From Lewinellaceae bacterium (GTDB lineage Bacteria; Bacteroidota; Bacteroidia; Chitinophagales; Saprospiraceae): 64,000 bases of DNA. The notes beneath the pieces were generated by a model. The model saw nothing but the letters and a program-made list of their open reading frames with translations. It did not search any database and was not told where the DNA came from. Numbering within the stretch: the first letter of the stretch is position 1; each line of letters starts with the position of its first letter. Shown in pieces: positions 23,709 through 34,193 of the stretch. Where the stretch lies: assembly GCA_020636155.1 (NCBI GenBank), contig JACJYM010000005.1:124001-188000 (forward strand), read 5' to 3'. The position numbers were made by a program, and so were the translations under genes.

Positions 23709-24602
23709 ATGTCAAAAGTGCTTATTGCTGGTGGCTCAGGCCTGATAGGAAGGCGGCTTACCGAAATGTTGCGACAAGCGGGTTATGAGGTGAATTGGTT
23801 GAGCAGACATGCGAGTAAAAGTGGAGACATACAGAAATTTTCATGGAATGTCAATCAAAAAACTCTAGATCCAGATTCTCTTAATGGTGTTGATGTAATT
23901 GTAAATTTAGCAGGAGCTTCTATTGATGGAAAACGATGGAGTTCGGATTACAAAAAGGAAATTTATGACAGTAGAATCAACTCCAATTTGACTATATTCA
24001 AAGCACTTAGAGACGGCAACCATAAGTTAAGTCACTTCATCTCTAGTTCTGCTATTGGGTACTACGGATTCGAAAATCGACATGAAATATTAGTAGAAAC
24101 TTCATCTCCCGGCACGGATTATTTGGCTAAGACCTGTGTTGATTGGGAGAGTTCTGCACAACAGGTTTCAGAGCTAGGCCTTCCTGTTTCTATTGTGCGA
24201 ACAGGAGTCGTTTTCTCTAAAAATAGTCAAGCTTATGAAAAAATTGTAAAACCCATTAAAATGGGTTTGGGAGCAGTTTTAGGTAATGGAAATCAAGCTT
24301 TCCCATGGATAAGTTTGGATGACATTTCCAAGGTTTATTTGTCACTTATTCAAAACAAAATCGAGTCCGGTATCTACAATGGGGTAGCTCCTCAGATGGT
24401 AAATAATAAAGAATTGATGCATATTTTAGCCAGCCATTTTAGAAAAAAAATATGGTTACCAAATGTACCACCTTTTGCATTAAAATTGTTGTTTGGAGAG
24501 ATGGCAAATACCTTACTTGGGGGTTCTCCGATCTCCTCTGCCAAACTATTGGAAAGCCATTTTATTTTTGAATTTCCAACTATTGAGAAAAATTTAAAAT
24601 AA
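23709..24602 (+). CDS. TIGR01777-type NAD(P)-binding epimerase-like protein
   Basis: A 297-residue extended SDR: nucleotide loop VLIAGGSGLIGRRLTEML, VNLAGASIDGKRWSSDYKKE, active-site region FISSSAIGYYGF (YxxxK is degenerate, as in this family), IVRTGVVFS, LGNGNQAFPWISLDD, and a DUF1731-like tail. The activity is undefined. This protein often sits at the head of carotenoid clusters in Bacteroidota, and here it lies 71 bases before crtI in the same direction. Confidence 0.8.
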   Translation: MSKVLIAGGSGLIGRRLTEMLRQAGYEVNWLSRHASKSGDIQKFSWNVNQKTLDPDSLNGVDVIVNLAGASIDGKRWSSDYKKEIYDSRINSNLTIFKALRDGNHKLSHFISSSAIGYYGFENRHEILVETSSPGTDYLAKTCVDWESSAQQVSELGLPVSIVRTGVVFSKNSQAYEKIVKPIKMGLGAVLGNGNQAFPWISLDDISKVYLSLIQNKIESGIYNGVAPQMVNNKELMHILASHFRKKIWLPNVPPFALKLLFGEMANTLLGGSPISSAKLLESHFIFEFPTIEKNLK

Positions 24603-24673
24603 TTTTGTTTAACTTTTTCTTGGTATTTATTAAACAAAATAACATTTTTGTGCTCGAAATACTAAGGAATTGA

Positions 24674-26131
24674 ATGACAACAAATAAAAAAATTATTATC
24701 ATAGGTTCTGGGTTTTCGTCCCTTTCAGCGGCTTGTTATTTAGCAAAGGAAGGCCATAAGGTGACCGTTTTAGAAAAAAACGATTGGTTAGGTGGTCGAG
24801 CTCAAAAACTGGTTAAATCGGATTATACCTTTGATATGGGACCCACATTTTATTGGATGCCCGATGTTTTTGAGGCATTTTTTGCTGATTTTGGCAAGAG
24901 AACTTCTGAATATTACACCTTAAAAAGATTGTCACCTGCATACAGAGTCTATTTTGGACAAGATGATTTTATCGATATAGCTGGTGACATGGAGCATATT
25001 GCTGAAACCTTCAAACACATTGAACCCTCAAATGATTTACAAAGATTCATCGATGATTCAGAAGAAAATTATAAAATTGCCATCAACGATCTTGTGTATC
25101 AACCCGGTAACCATCTCAGCGAAATCATCACACTTCAAACCGCGAAAAAACTTCCTCATTTCATCAAGAGCATAAAATCACAAGTCGCCAAAGCCGTGAA
25201 GGATGAGAGATTGAGAAAAATTCTGGAATTTCCAGTTCTATTTTTAGGATCCACAGCGGCTAAAACTCCGGCATTTTACAATTTCATGAACTATGCTGAT
25301 TTTGTTCTCGGCACTTGGCATCCTGTGGGTGGAATGTCTAAAGTCTCTGATGCTATGGTGACATTGGCTAAAGAACTTGGGGTCACTTTTCATACTTCCA
25401 TTGCAGTAAATAAAATCAACACTACAAATAATAAAGTCACAAGTATAAGCACGGATAAAGGGGAATTCGACTGTGACATCTTACTGAGTGGTGCGGACTA
25501 TGCCCACACAGAATCCTTATTACCTAAAGAACTGAGACAATATTCAGAAAATTACTGGGAACGAAAAACATTCTCTCCTGCTGCCCTACTCTTTTATCTC
25601 GGCATAGATAAAAAATTAAAAGGAGTGGAACACCACACCCTCTTCTTTGATACTAATTTTGACAGACACTCAAAAGAGATTTACGAATCTAAACAATGGC
25701 CAGAAAATCCACTTTTTTATGCAAGTTTTCCTGGCAAAAGCGATAGTACCATGTGTTCCGTCGACAAAGAAGCTTGTACCATTTTAGTACCACTTGCACC
25801 GGGTCTAGATGATACTCCCGAGAGGAGAGAGCGGATTTTTGAAAACATCTTAATCCGCCTTGAGCAGCTCACGGATACAAGCATCAGGCCACACATAGAA
25901 TTTAAATCAAGCTATTGTATCAATGATTTCATGAGTGATTTTAATTCATACAAGGGCAATGCCTATGGACTCGCTAACACACTATTACAAACCCATATCT
26001 TAAGACCCAAATTAAAAAGTAAAAAAGTGGATAACCTTTATTTCTGTGGTCAGCTTACCGTTCCCGGGCCCGGTGTGCCACCAAGCATTATTTCAGGAAA
26101 AATCGTAAGTGAATTAATTCAAAAAAACTAA
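24674..26131 (+). CDS. crtI: Phytoene desaturase (CrtI)
   Basis: A 485-residue FAD enzyme converting phytoene to lycopene at the membrane. The dinucleotide fold is IIIIGSGFSSLSAACYLAKE, followed by VTVLEKNDWLGGRAQ. The C-terminal carotenoid desaturase signature is NLYFCGQLTVPGPGVPPSII, where FAD contacts occur. DFNSYKGNAYGLANTLLQT precedes it. Length and motif order fit. crtB follows after 8 bases. Confidence 0.92.
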   Translation: MTTNKKIIIIGSGFSSLSAACYLAKEGHKVTVLEKNDWLGGRAQKLVKSDYTFDMGPTFYWMPDVFEAFFADFGKRTSEYYTLKRLSPAYRVYFGQDDFIDIAGDMEHIAETFKHIEPSNDLQRFIDDSEENYKIAINDLVYQPGNHLSEIITLQTAKKLPHFIKSIKSQVAKAVKDERLRKILEFPVLFLGSTAAKTPAFYNFMNYADFVLGTWHPVGGMSKVSDAMVTLAKELGVTFHTSIAVNKINTTNNKVTSISTDKGEFDCDILLSGADYAHTESLLPKELRQYSENYWERKTFSPAALLFYLGIDKKLKGVEHHTLFFDTNFDRHSKEIYESKQWPENPLFYASFPGKSDSTMCSVDKEACTILVPLAPGLDDTPERRERIFENILIRLEQLTDTSIRPHIEFKSSYCINDFMSDFNSYKGNAYGLANTLLQTHILRPKLKSKKVDNLYFCGQLTVPGPGVPPSIISGKIVSELIQKN

Positions 26132-26139
26132 AACCAGTC

Positions 26140-26976
26140 ATGAAAGCACTTTACGATAGTACATCTTTAAAAATAAGTCGCTTAATTACCAATGCCTATA
26201 GTTCTTCCTTTTCAATAGGAATTAGTCTATTAGGCCAGAATGTGAGAGATCAGGTATATGCCATTTATGCATTTGTGCGGTTGGCGGATGAAATTGTGGA
26301 CAGTTTTCATGGATATGATCAATTGGCACTATTTAATAGATTTGTCGAAGATTATCAACTTTCATTAGAAAACAAAATTAGCACAAATCCCGTACTCAAT
26401 GTCTTTCAAAATGTGGTAAATACTTATCAATTGCAAGATCTCACTCAGGTTTTTCTGAGGAGTATGGAAATGGATTTATCAAAAAAAGAATATCAAAACT
26501 TTTGTGAATACAAGGATTATATTGTTGGTTCGGCTGAAGTCGTGGGTCTCATGTGCCTCAAGGTTTTCTTAGATGGCGATGAAGTAAAATATAATGAATT
26601 GAAACCCTATGCAGAAGCCCTTGGCTCTGCTTTTCAAAAGGTTAACTTTCTGCGGGACATCAATGCTGATTATGAAACATTAGGTAGGATGTATTTTCCT
26701 AACACAGATTTTGAAAATTTTTGTGATATACGAAAAGCTGAAATCGTGACAGAAATCAACGAAGAATTCAAGGTAGCACTTGAAGGGATTAAAAAATTAC
26801 CTGAAAATTCACGCTTAGGAGTTTATGTGGCATATTGCTATTACGAAAAATTATTAAAGAAAATTGACCGCACAGATGCAAAAGTTTTATTAAAAAACAG
26901 GATTAGAATACCGGGATATACCAAAGGTTTTGTATTTTTGGTAGCATGGGTAAAATATCGATTTAATGTTATTTAG
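26140..26976 (+). CDS. crtB: Phytoene synthase (CrtB)
   Basis: A 278-residue squalene/phytoene synthase that joins two geranylgeranyl diphosphates. First Asp-rich motif: FVRLADEIVDSF near 48; second: KVNFLRDINADYETLGRMYFP near 167. The intermediate SAEVVGLMCLKVF is also conserved. The stop overlaps the next start by 11 bases if the first ATG is used. A GGPP synthase gene is not present in the window. Confidence 0.92.
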   Translation: MKALYDSTSLKISRLITNAYSSSFSIGISLLGQNVRDQVYAIYAFVRLADEIVDSFHGYDQLALFNRFVEDYQLSLENKISTNPVLNVFQNVVNTYQLQDLTQVFLRSMEMDLSKKEYQNFCEYKDYIVGSAEVVGLMCLKVFLDGDEVKYNELKPYAEALGSAFQKVNFLRDINADYETLGRMYFPNTDFENFCDIRKAEIVTEINEEFKVALEGIKKLPENSRLGVYVAYCYYEKLLKKIDRTDAKVLLKNRIRIPGYTKGFVFLVAWVKYRFNVI

Positions 26977-26986
26977 AGGGTTAATT

Positions 26987-27439
26987 ATGTTTGTCTTTTT
27001 GTTTCGATTTCTAAATCTTTCTAGTCAATGTGATGAAACTCTCAGATTGGATTCCCTGAGAAATTCATATCACACCATTTCAGACAAGCAAAGTCTAACT
27101 GATTTTTTACAAAAATATCAAAGTGACACCTGCTTTGTAAACAAGGTCTATATTGCCTCTGCTACCATGATGAAAGCGCAATACACTTTTCTTCCCAATA
27201 AAAAATGGAGCTATTTTATAAAGGGAAAAAAAATAATAGAAAATACGATCGCCAGCCATCCAGAAAATCTGGAGCTAAGATACATTAGGTATTTAATTCA
27301 ATCCAATATCCCTTCTTTTTTAGGCTACAAAAGCAATATTGACGAAGATTTGGAATATATATCTTCGCATTTGGAAGACTCGATTTACAATCAAGATTTT
27401 AAAAATTTAATTCTCGCAAACACAATTAAAAATAAATAA
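26987..27439 (+). CDS. Small secreted protein inside the carotenoid operon
   Basis: Using the ATG at 26987 gives 150 residues with a short signal-like start (MFVFLFRFLNLSSQ); an in-frame ATG at 26966 overlaps crtB. The rest is helical (MKAQYTFLPNKKWSYFIKGK, NTIASHPENLELRYIRYLIQ, IPSFLGYKSNIDEDLEYI) and reads like a single TPR-like hairpin. It is not a known carotenoid enzyme. Its position between crtB and crtZ with 1-base spacing implies co-expression. Confidence 0.65.
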   Translation: MFVFLFRFLNLSSQCDETLRLDSLRNSYHTISDKQSLTDFLQKYQSDTCFVNKVYIASATMMKAQYTFLPNKKWSYFIKGKKIIENTIASHPENLELRYIRYLIQSNIPSFLGYKSNIDEDLEYISSHLEDSIYNQDFKNLILANTIKNK

Positions 27440-27440
27440 A

Positions 27441-27896
27441 ATGCAAGTACTCATATATTTTCTAATCACTTTGGGAGTTTTTTTAACGATGGAAGCTGTG
27501 ACCTGGCTCACTCATAAATATGTGATGCATGGGTTTTTGTGGTATTTTCACGAGGATCATCATCAGCCAAAATACCAGGGGATATTTGAGAAAAATGACT
27601 TCTTTTTCGTAATTTTTGCCATACCTAGTATTCTGCTTTTCTATTTCGGGACAGTCAATGGTCTTAACCACAAATTTTTTATTGGTCTAGGAATTTTATT
27701 CTATGGTATTGCTTATTTCCTTGTGCATGATGTCATAATTCACAGGAGATTCAAGTGGTTTAATAATATAAAATCGCCATATTTAAAGGGATTGAGAAAG
27801 GCTCATAAGGTACACCACAAGCATTTAGGAAAAGAAGATGGTGAGTGTTTTGGAATGCTATACGTACCTCAAAAGTATTTCAATACCTATAAATAG
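27441..27896 (+). CDS. crtZ: Beta-carotene hydroxylase (CrtZ)
   Basis: A 151-residue fatty-acid-hydroxylase-type membrane di-iron enzyme that hydroxylates beta-carotene rings to give zeaxanthin. The histidine clusters are in place: HKYVMHGFLWYFHEDHH, HDVIIHRRF and AHKVHHKH. Hydrophobic segments flank them. The stop TAG overlaps the GTG start of the next gene (TAGTG), so translation is coupled. Confidence 0.92.
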   Translation: MQVLIYFLITLGVFLTMEAVTWLTHKYVMHGFLWYFHEDHHQPKYQGIFEKNDFFFVIFAIPSILLFYFGTVNGLNHKFFIGLGILFYGIAYFLVHDVIIHRRFKWFNNIKSPYLKGLRKAHKVHHKHLGKEDGECFGMLYVPQKYFNTYK

Positions 27897-28600
27897 TGAA
27901 TTCGCACTTCTATTATTTACTCATTGATTTGGGATGTATTTCGGTACCATTGATGGCTTCATTTTATGGTTCTGATAAATTTATTCATCATTGGTCATCC
28001 TTTTTTAAAGCCAATATAATTGTCGCTACAATTTTTATTGTTTGGGATATTTGGTTTACAAAAATAGGAGTTTGGGGATTTAATCCAGCTTATCATTTGA
28101 CATTGACCATTTTCGGACTTCCACTCGAGGAAATCTTATTTTTTATATGTATTCCTTATGCCTGTGTGTTTACCTATTTTGCTTTGCGAATCCTTCTAAA
28201 ACGTGATCCTCTCAGGAAAATCAATCACCTCATCATTGGGATATTCATGGCTTTGGGTGTTATTTTTTCAATTGTTTATTACGATAAGGCTTATACTTTT
28301 TGGACATCCATAACTCTGACCATCTTGTGCCTTTTTATTTTGAAAGAAAAAGTTAATACTTCTTACATGGTTCTAACCTACCTTATTATTTTTCCTTTTT
28401 TCATATTGAGCAATGGAATTCTAACAGGATGCTGCACACCTGAACCAATAGTTTGGTACAATAATCAGGAAAATCTTGGTATCCGCCTCGGAAGTATTCC
28501 TATCGAAGACAGCCTATATGGCTTTGTCCTCATTATCAGTAACATCATACTGTTTGAAATCTTTGAAAGAAAGGAAAAACAAGCTCTAAACTGCAACTAA
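27896..28600 (+). CDS. CrtYcd-like membrane lycopene cyclase
   Basis: A 234-residue protein with about six transmembrane helices, made of two tandem lycopene cyclase domains (FLPLEE-type motifs: FGLPLEEILFFICIPYAC in the first and GSIPIEDSLYGFVLI in the second). It would close both ends of lycopene to beta-carotene. It starts at GTG 27896. With crtI, crtB and crtZ it completes a route from GGPP to zeaxanthin. Confidence 0.88.
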   Translation: MNSHFYYLLIDLGCISVPLMASFYGSDKFIHHWSSFFKANIIVATIFIVWDIWFTKIGVWGFNPAYHLTLTIFGLPLEEILFFICIPYACVFTYFALRILLKRDPLRKINHLIIGIFMALGVIFSIVYYDKAYTFWTSITLTILCLFILKEKVNTSYMVLTYLIIFPFFILSNGILTGCCTPEPIVWYNNQENLGIRLGSIPIEDSLYGFVLIISNIILFEIFERKEKQALNCN

Positions 28601-28629
28601 AATACTTGATAAAAACTTCTTTCCATGCT

Positions 28630-30903
28630 TTATTCCAATACCTGCAACTTTGCAAACTTAAGCACAATTCTTTTTTCTGGGCTATCAACTGCATCGCTGA
28701 ACAGAATGGTAGCTATCTGACGGTCATCCACACTGAGCACCTGTCCTTCTCCGAATTTCAAATGCAAAACTCTGGCACCAGGGATAATTTTACTAATGGG
28801 GCTGGCAGAAAAATCATCGGGATTGATATTCAAACTTGCCGTTTTAGGTTTTAATGGTTTAAAATTACCGAGAATTTTCGGCTCGCCAAAACCTTTGCTC
28901 TCTCGAGTAATACCAATCAATCCGTCAATATTTTCGTCCTTTATTTCTTCTAAAAACCTCGATGGATCATTAAATCTCATATCCCCATATTGATATCGGC
29001 TGTTGGCATATGAAAGTGTGAGATGCTCTTCTGCTCTTGTGATTGCCACATAAAACAACCGTCGCTCCTCCTCTATCTGCGAGGGATCGGCCAGTGACAT
29101 ATAAGATGGGAAAAGGTTCTCTTCAAGTCCCACGACGAATATTGATCGATACTCCAATCCCTTGGCGGAATGAACAGACATGAGGGTTACGGTGTCCGCA
29201 TCGGCATTATTTTCATCCTGATCGGTCATAAGAGAAATATTCTGAATAAATTTAGACAAGGACTTATCGTTACTGAATTCCTCATTAATTTCTAGGGTAT
29301 CATCCTGCACAAACTCTTGAATACCATCTAACAAGGAAGTCAAGTTTTCCATTCTGGATCGACTTTCGATACTCCCGTCTGCTTTGAGCATCGTCATAAT
29401 TCCAGACTTGTTGAGGATGAATTTGGCTGCTTCGTATGCATCCAATTTATCAATTTTAGCCTTGCTTTCTCTGATAATGGAAACAAACTCTCCAATTGAT
29501 TTTTTGGCACGAGAATTAAGTTCGATGCTATTGATAACTTCCCACATGCTCATACCATTATCTTCTGCGATTTTGGCGATTTCTTCTACTGAAGTGTTTC
29601 CGATACCACGTTTTGGAAAATTAATTATCCGTTTGAATGCCTCATCGTCTTTATCATTTATCACCATTCGGATGTATGCGAGAAAGTCTTTAATCTCTTT
29701 TCTTTGGTAAAAAGACAGTCCCCCGTATACTCGATATGGAATATTGAACCGCCTCAGATTCTCTTCAAAAACCCTAGATTGAGCATTGGTTCGATACAAA
29801 ATGGCAATATCTTTATTGGCAAGATTAAAGCGATTTTTTTGTTCTATGATACTATCAGAGACTCGCTTACCTTCCTCATTGTCGGTTGCGGCTTTGATGA
29901 GTTTTATTTTTTTACCATCCTCTTTTTGAGTCCAGATTTTCTTTTTGATTTGGTTTGAATTATAGGTGATGACCTCATTGGCAGCGTTCACAATAAAATT
30001 AGTACTCCTATAATTTTGTTCCAATTTGAAGACTTGTACCTCGGGAAAATCGGTTTCAAACATCAAGATATTTTCTATTGATGCCCCTCTAAACGAATAG
30101 ATACTCTGGGCATCATCTCCTACAATGCATATATTGCGAGGACTATCAGGATACTCTATGAGCAGTTTCATGATTTCGTACTGGAGGTAATTGGTATCTT
30201 GAAACTCGTCGACGAGAATGTACTTAAATTGGTTTTGATACTTTGATCTGACATTATCAGGGTTTTGATAAAGCAACTTAAACATCTGCAACAGTAAATC
30301 ATCAAAATCCATGGCACCGGCCTTCTCACATTTTTTTACATATTTATCATATAGTACGTGAATGTGAGGTCGCATATTCATCCTGTCATAAGCCAATAAT
30401 TCTTCATTGACGGCATAAGCTTTAGGTGTGATAAGGTTACTTTTAGCGGACGAAATCCTTGATCTAACGACACCCGGAGCATACACTTTCTTGTCGAGAT
30501 TCATCGTTTTTACAATCTCTGAAATGACACTTTTAGTATCATCCGTATCGTAAATCGTAAAATCATTAGGGTATCCAATGCGGTGAGCCTCGACTCTTAA
30601 TATTCTTGCAAAAAGTGAGTGAAAAGTACCTGCCCATATTTTATTGGCCGAAGAGCCTATCACTCTTTCGATTCTTTCTTTCATCTCGCGGGCAGCCTTA
30701 TTGGTAAAGGTTAAAGCCAATATTTGTCCAGGATGAACCCCCGAATTAATCAAATGTGCAATTCGATAAGTTAACACTCTAGTTTTTCCTGAGCCCGGAC
30801 CAGCGATCACCATCACGGGACCATCAATCGTGGTTACCGCATTTCGCTGCACTTCGTTGAGCTCATCTAAATATGAAAATGATACCTTATTCATAGCCTG
30901 CAA
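28630..30903 (-). CDS. UvrD/PcrA-family DNA helicase
   Basis: A 757-residue superfamily 1A 3'-5' helicase for nucleotide excision or mismatch repair and clearing of replication blocks. Motif I: IAGPGSGKTRVLTYRIAHL. II: YILVDEFQDTNYLQYEI. III: GDDAQSIYSFRGA. IV: LEQNYRST. V: LMSVHSAKGLEYRSIFVVGL. VI: EERRLFYVAITRAEEHL. The C-terminal Tudor-like tail (GARVLHLKFGEGQVLSV) as in PcrA contacts RNA polymerase in other bacteria. Complete. It converges on the carotenoid operon. Confidence 0.92.
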   Translation of the reverse strand: MQAMNKVSFSYLDELNEVQRNAVTTIDGPVMVIAGPGSGKTRVLTYRIAHLINSGVHPGQILALTFTNKAAREMKERIERVIGSSANKIWAGTFHSLFARILRVEAHRIGYPNDFTIYDTDDTKSVISEIVKTMNLDKKVYAPGVVRSRISSAKSNLITPKAYAVNEELLAYDRMNMRPHIHVLYDKYVKKCEKAGAMDFDDLLLQMFKLLYQNPDNVRSKYQNQFKYILVDEFQDTNYLQYEIMKLLIEYPDSPRNICIVGDDAQSIYSFRGASIENILMFETDFPEVQVFKLEQNYRSTNFIVNAANEVITYNSNQIKKKIWTQKEDGKKIKLIKAATDNEEGKRVSDSIIEQKNRFNLANKDIAILYRTNAQSRVFEENLRRFNIPYRVYGGLSFYQRKEIKDFLAYIRMVINDKDDEAFKRIINFPKRGIGNTSVEEIAKIAEDNGMSMWEVINSIELNSRAKKSIGEFVSIIRESKAKIDKLDAYEAAKFILNKSGIMTMLKADGSIESRSRMENLTSLLDGIQEFVQDDTLEINEEFSNDKSLSKFIQNISLMTDQDENNADADTVTLMSVHSAKGLEYRSIFVVGLEENLFPSYMSLADPSQIEEERRLFYVAITRAEEHLTLSYANSRYQYGDMRFNDPSRFLEEIKDENIDGLIGITRESKGFGEPKILGNFKPLKPKTASLNINPDDFSASPISKIIPGARVLHLKFGEGQVLSVDDRQIATILFSDAVDSPEKRIVLKFAKLQVLE

Positions 30904-31054
30904 AGATGATAAAATATATAGAAAAATTAAATATAATAAGTGCTGTATTTAATTTTATGAGTTTTCTTCTACCCTACTTCTAACTCAATAATTTATTGGA
31001 AATGGAAATCAAAATCTTTTTCCATAAATAAAATTTTTCCAATCGACTTTAGAA

Positions 31055-31966
31055 TTATACCCAAAGCTTCGTAGGATATATTCCTCTATCAAGCAGATCT
31101 TTTATCTTTTCGATCACAATGGGTTTATCTTCTTGATACGTCACTCCAAACCATTCTGCATCTGTGTCAAGTACCCGTATTTTTCTAACGTCATTTTTGA
31201 TCATGTCATCAATGATATCCGGTATTAAAAACTCTGATTTCAACTCGGATGATCTTTCTGATAAGAATTCTGAAAACATATCCGTAGAATAAGGAAAATA
31301 AGATGGCTTAAAACCCCACATATTCATCGATACCAAAGTGCTGTCTTCCAAGTTTTGCTTTTTGTCCACGCCTTCACTCTCGTAATCTATCCTACCATCT
31401 CCGTTTCGTTTAATTTTTAAGCACTCGACTACTTCTACCAAATCACCGTTCTCATCGGCAGTACAGACGCCTCTATTGACTGTGCCGTGGTCAGAAAGTG
31501 TGTTTTTTAGACGATAACCCACGACCGAGTAATTGTTTTCCTCTTCTTGAGATACCAGAAAATCATGCAAGACATTATAGGAAGATACGCCATAATAGTC
31601 GTCGGCATTGATGACGCCGAAGGGTTCATTAATCGCATTCCTTGCCACCCACACAGCATGACCTGTCCCCCAAGGCTTCTCTCTTGCCGGGTCAACCGGG
31701 TAATCTCCGGGAATATCTAGAAGGTCTTGACATACATATTCCACCTCGATTCGTCCTTGTAACTTTTGGTCAAAAACCTTTTTAAAATCTTCTTTAAAAA
31801 AATCTCTAATGATAAATACCACTTTTCCAAACCCGGCATTGATGGCATCATACAAAGAATAATCAATAATGGTTTCTCCATTGGGACCAAACTGATCCAA
31901 CTGTTTCAATCCTCCATATCTGCTTCCCATTCCGGCCGCTAATACTAATAAAGTCGGTTTTGACAT
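31055..31966 (-). CDS. Nucleotidyltransferase (NDP-sugar pyrophosphorylase-like)
   Basis: A 303-residue NTP_transferase domain protein: LLVLAAGMGSRYGGLKQLDQ is the nucleotide-binding loop with the pyrophosphorylase Lys further on, then FGVINADDYYG and VSMNMWGFKPSYFPY. It resembles bacterial proteins of unknown specificity annotated 'nucleotidyltransferase', with an LPS or capsule precursor role inferred. No sugar-modifying genes are adjacent. Confidence 0.75.
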   Translation of the reverse strand: MSKPTLLVLAAGMGSRYGGLKQLDQFGPNGETIIDYSLYDAINAGFGKVVFIIRDFFKEDFKKVFDQKLQGRIEVEYVCQDLLDIPGDYPVDPAREKPWGTGHAVWVARNAINEPFGVINADDYYGVSSYNVLHDFLVSQEEENNYSVVGYRLKNTLSDHGTVNRGVCTADENGDLVEVVECLKIKRNGDGRIDYESEGVDKKQNLEDSTLVSMNMWGFKPSYFPYSTDMFSEFLSERSSELKSEFLIPDIIDDMIKNDVRKIRVLDTDAEWFGVTYQEDKPIVIEKIKDLLDRGIYPTKLWV

Positions 31967-32053
31967 ATTGCTTTTTATAATTACTTATTAGAAAAATTAA
32001 TCATTAAAAATTTAGGTATAAAGGTAGCATGAAGAATTAAGTGCTACAAAAGA

Positions 32054-32083
32054 AAAGAGCCCCAAATTGCTTTGAGGCTCTTT
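32054..32083 (-). terminator. Terminator of dnaK
   Basis: AAAGAGCC (32054-32061) pairs with GGCTCTTT (32076-32083), with an inner AAA/TTT extension around TTGC. In the minus direction the stem runs into TCTTTTG. It lies 21 bases after the dnaK stop. Confidence 0.7.
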
Positions 32084-32103
32084 CTTCTATATTAATATAC
32101 TAT

Positions 32104-34011
32104 CTATTTCTCATCTACTTCTTCAAATTCTACATCAGTAACGTCTTCTGCTCCAGAATCGCTGCCAGAATTGCCGGCGCCACCCTCTTGAGATCCACCG
32201 TTGGCATCTTGAGTTGCATTATACATGTCTTGGCTAGCCGCCTGCCATGCAGTATTCAAGGCTGTAGTTGCTGCTTCGATTTTTGCAAAGTCCTTTTCTG
32301 CGTGAGCCGCTTTAAGGTCTGTCATGGCTGATTCGATCACTGATTTTTTGTCAGCAGGAATCTTATCACCATACTCTTTCAACTGCTTTTCTGTTTGGAA
32401 AATTAATGAATCCGCCATATTCAATTTCTCAGCTTCTTCTTTGATTTTCTTGTCTGCATCAGCATTTGCAGAAGCCTCTGCTTTCATTCTTTCAATTTCT
32501 TCTTTACTAAGCCCTGTAGAAGCTTCGATTCTGATATTCTGCTCTTTACCTGTGCCTTTGTCCTTAGCAGAGACATTTAAAATACCATTAGCATCCATAT
32601 CAAATGTTACTTCAATCTGTGGAACACCTCTTGGTGCAGGTGGAATATCACTCAAGATAAATCTACCCACTGTTCTGTTGTCACTTGCCATCGCTCTTTC
32701 ACCTTGTAAGATGTGAATGTCCACGCTTGGCTGATTATCACTTGCTGTTGAGTAAGTTTTAGTTTTCTTGATAGGAATGGTACTATTCGCTTCGATAACC
32801 GTATCAAATATGTTACCCATGGTTTCGATACCCAATGACAGCGGAGTCACGTCAAGCAATAAAACATCTTGTACATCTCCACTCAAAACACCTCCCTGAA
32901 TCGCAGCACCAACGGCCACTACTTCATCCGGGTTTACACTTCTATTTGGTTTTTTACCAAAAAACTCTTCAACCGCTTGTTGGATTTTTGGTATTCTCGT
33001 AGAACCACCAACTAAAATCACTTCATCAATATCAGATTTTGACAATCCGGCGTCTTTAAGCGCTTCCTGACAAGGTTTCAAGGTTCTCTGAACCAATGAA
33101 TCCGCCAATTGCTCAAATTTTGATCTTGTCAACTTAAGTACCAAGTGCTTTGGAACACCGTCCACTGCAGTGATATAAGGCAAGTTGATTTCCGTCTCTT
33201 GAGAAGATGACAACTCGATTTTTGCCTTTTCGGCGGCGTCTTTAAGCCTTTGAAGAGCTAAAGGGTCTTTTCTCAAATCAATATTTTCTTGACTCTTAAA
33301 TTCTTCGGCTAACCAGTCAATAATCACTTGATCAAAATCATCACCTCCTAAGTGAGTGTCACCGTTCGTAGATTTTACCTCGAACACTCCATCACCCAAT
33401 TCAAGGATGGATATATCAAAAGTACCTCCACCAAGGTCATAAACTGCAATGGTAGAATCTTGTCCTTTTTTATCCAATCCATAAGCCAAAGCTGCGGCCG
33501 TAGGTTCGTTTATAATTCTTTTTACGGTTAATCCTGCAATTTCGCCAGCTTCTTTGGTTGCCTGTCTCTGAGAGTCATTAAAGTATGCAGGAACTGTAAT
33601 CACCGCTTCTGTCACTGTGGTTCCTAAGAAGTCCTCAGCCGTTTTTTTCATTTTTTGTAATATCATTGCTGATATTTCCTGCGGAGTATAAGTACGGTCA
33701 TCAATTTCTACTCTTACAGTATCATTGTCTCCTTTTATTACTTTGTAAGGTACTCTTCCTGCTTCTTTGGTCACTTCTGAATACCTGTTTCCCATAAATC
33801 TTTTGATTGATGAGATTGTACGTGTAGGATTTGTTATGGCTTGACGTTTAGCTGGATCTCCAACTTTTCTGTCACCATTATCTAAAAAAGCCACTACAGA
33901 TGGTGTAGTTCTTCTTCCTTCTTCATTAGGAATTACAACCGGCTCGTTTCCTTCCATTACGGCGACACAAGAGTTGGTAGTTCCTAAGTCAATTCCAATT
34001 ATTTTTCCCAT
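32104..34011 (-). CDS. dnaK: Chaperone DnaK (Hsp70)
   Basis: A 635-residue Hsp70. N-terminal [20 protein letters not shown]; phosphate loop [35 protein letters not shown]; substrate-binding part [20 protein letters not shown]; helical lid and a Gly/Ser-rich tail ending [12 protein letters not shown]. dnaJ and grpE are not adjacent, so the gene is probably its own transcription unit. The 180 bases upstream are AT-rich with no clear heat-shock element. Confidence 0.97.
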   Translation of the reverse strand: MGKIIGIDLGTTNSCVAVMEGNEPVVIPNEEGRRTTPSVVAFLDNGDRKVGDPAKRQAITNPTRTISSIKRFMGNRYSEVTKEAGRVPYKVIKGDNDTVRVEIDDRTYTPQEISAMILQKMKKTAEDFLGTTVTEAVITVPAYFNDSQRQATKEAGEIAGLTVKRIINEPTAAALAYGLDKKGQDSTIAVYDLGGGTFDISILELGDGVFEVKSTNGDTHLGGDDFDQVIIDWLAEEFKSQENIDLRKDPLALQRLKDAAEKAKIELSSSQETEINLPYITAVDGVPKHLVLKLTRSKFEQLADSLVQRTLKPCQEALKDAGLSKSDIDEVILVGGSTRIPKIQQAVEEFFGKKPNRSVNPDEVVAVGAAIQGGVLSGDVQDVLLLDVTPLSLGIETMGNIFDTVIEANSTIPIKKTKTYSTASDNQPSVDIHILQGERAMASDNRTVGRFILSDIPPAPRGVPQIEVTFDMDANGILNVSAKDKGTGKEQNIRIEASTGLSKEEIERMKAEASANADADKKIKEEAEKLNMADSLIFQTEKQLKEYGDKIPADKKSVIESAMTDLKAAHAEKDFAKIEAATTALNTAWQAASQDMYNATQDANGGSQEGGAGNSGSDSGAEDVTDVEFEEVDEK

Positions 34012-34193
34012 ATTATTATTAAGTAGTTTTTATTAATTATCAAATTTTAACAACATTCCTACTTAATCAATTGATGTGCCAATACAAGAATATGACTTTT
34101 TTACAGTTATTGGCTGACAATAATCGGAAAATACTGTCATAAATCGCCATTTTTGTCTGTCAAAACGTCACAAGCACCGTGAATAGACTCAAA

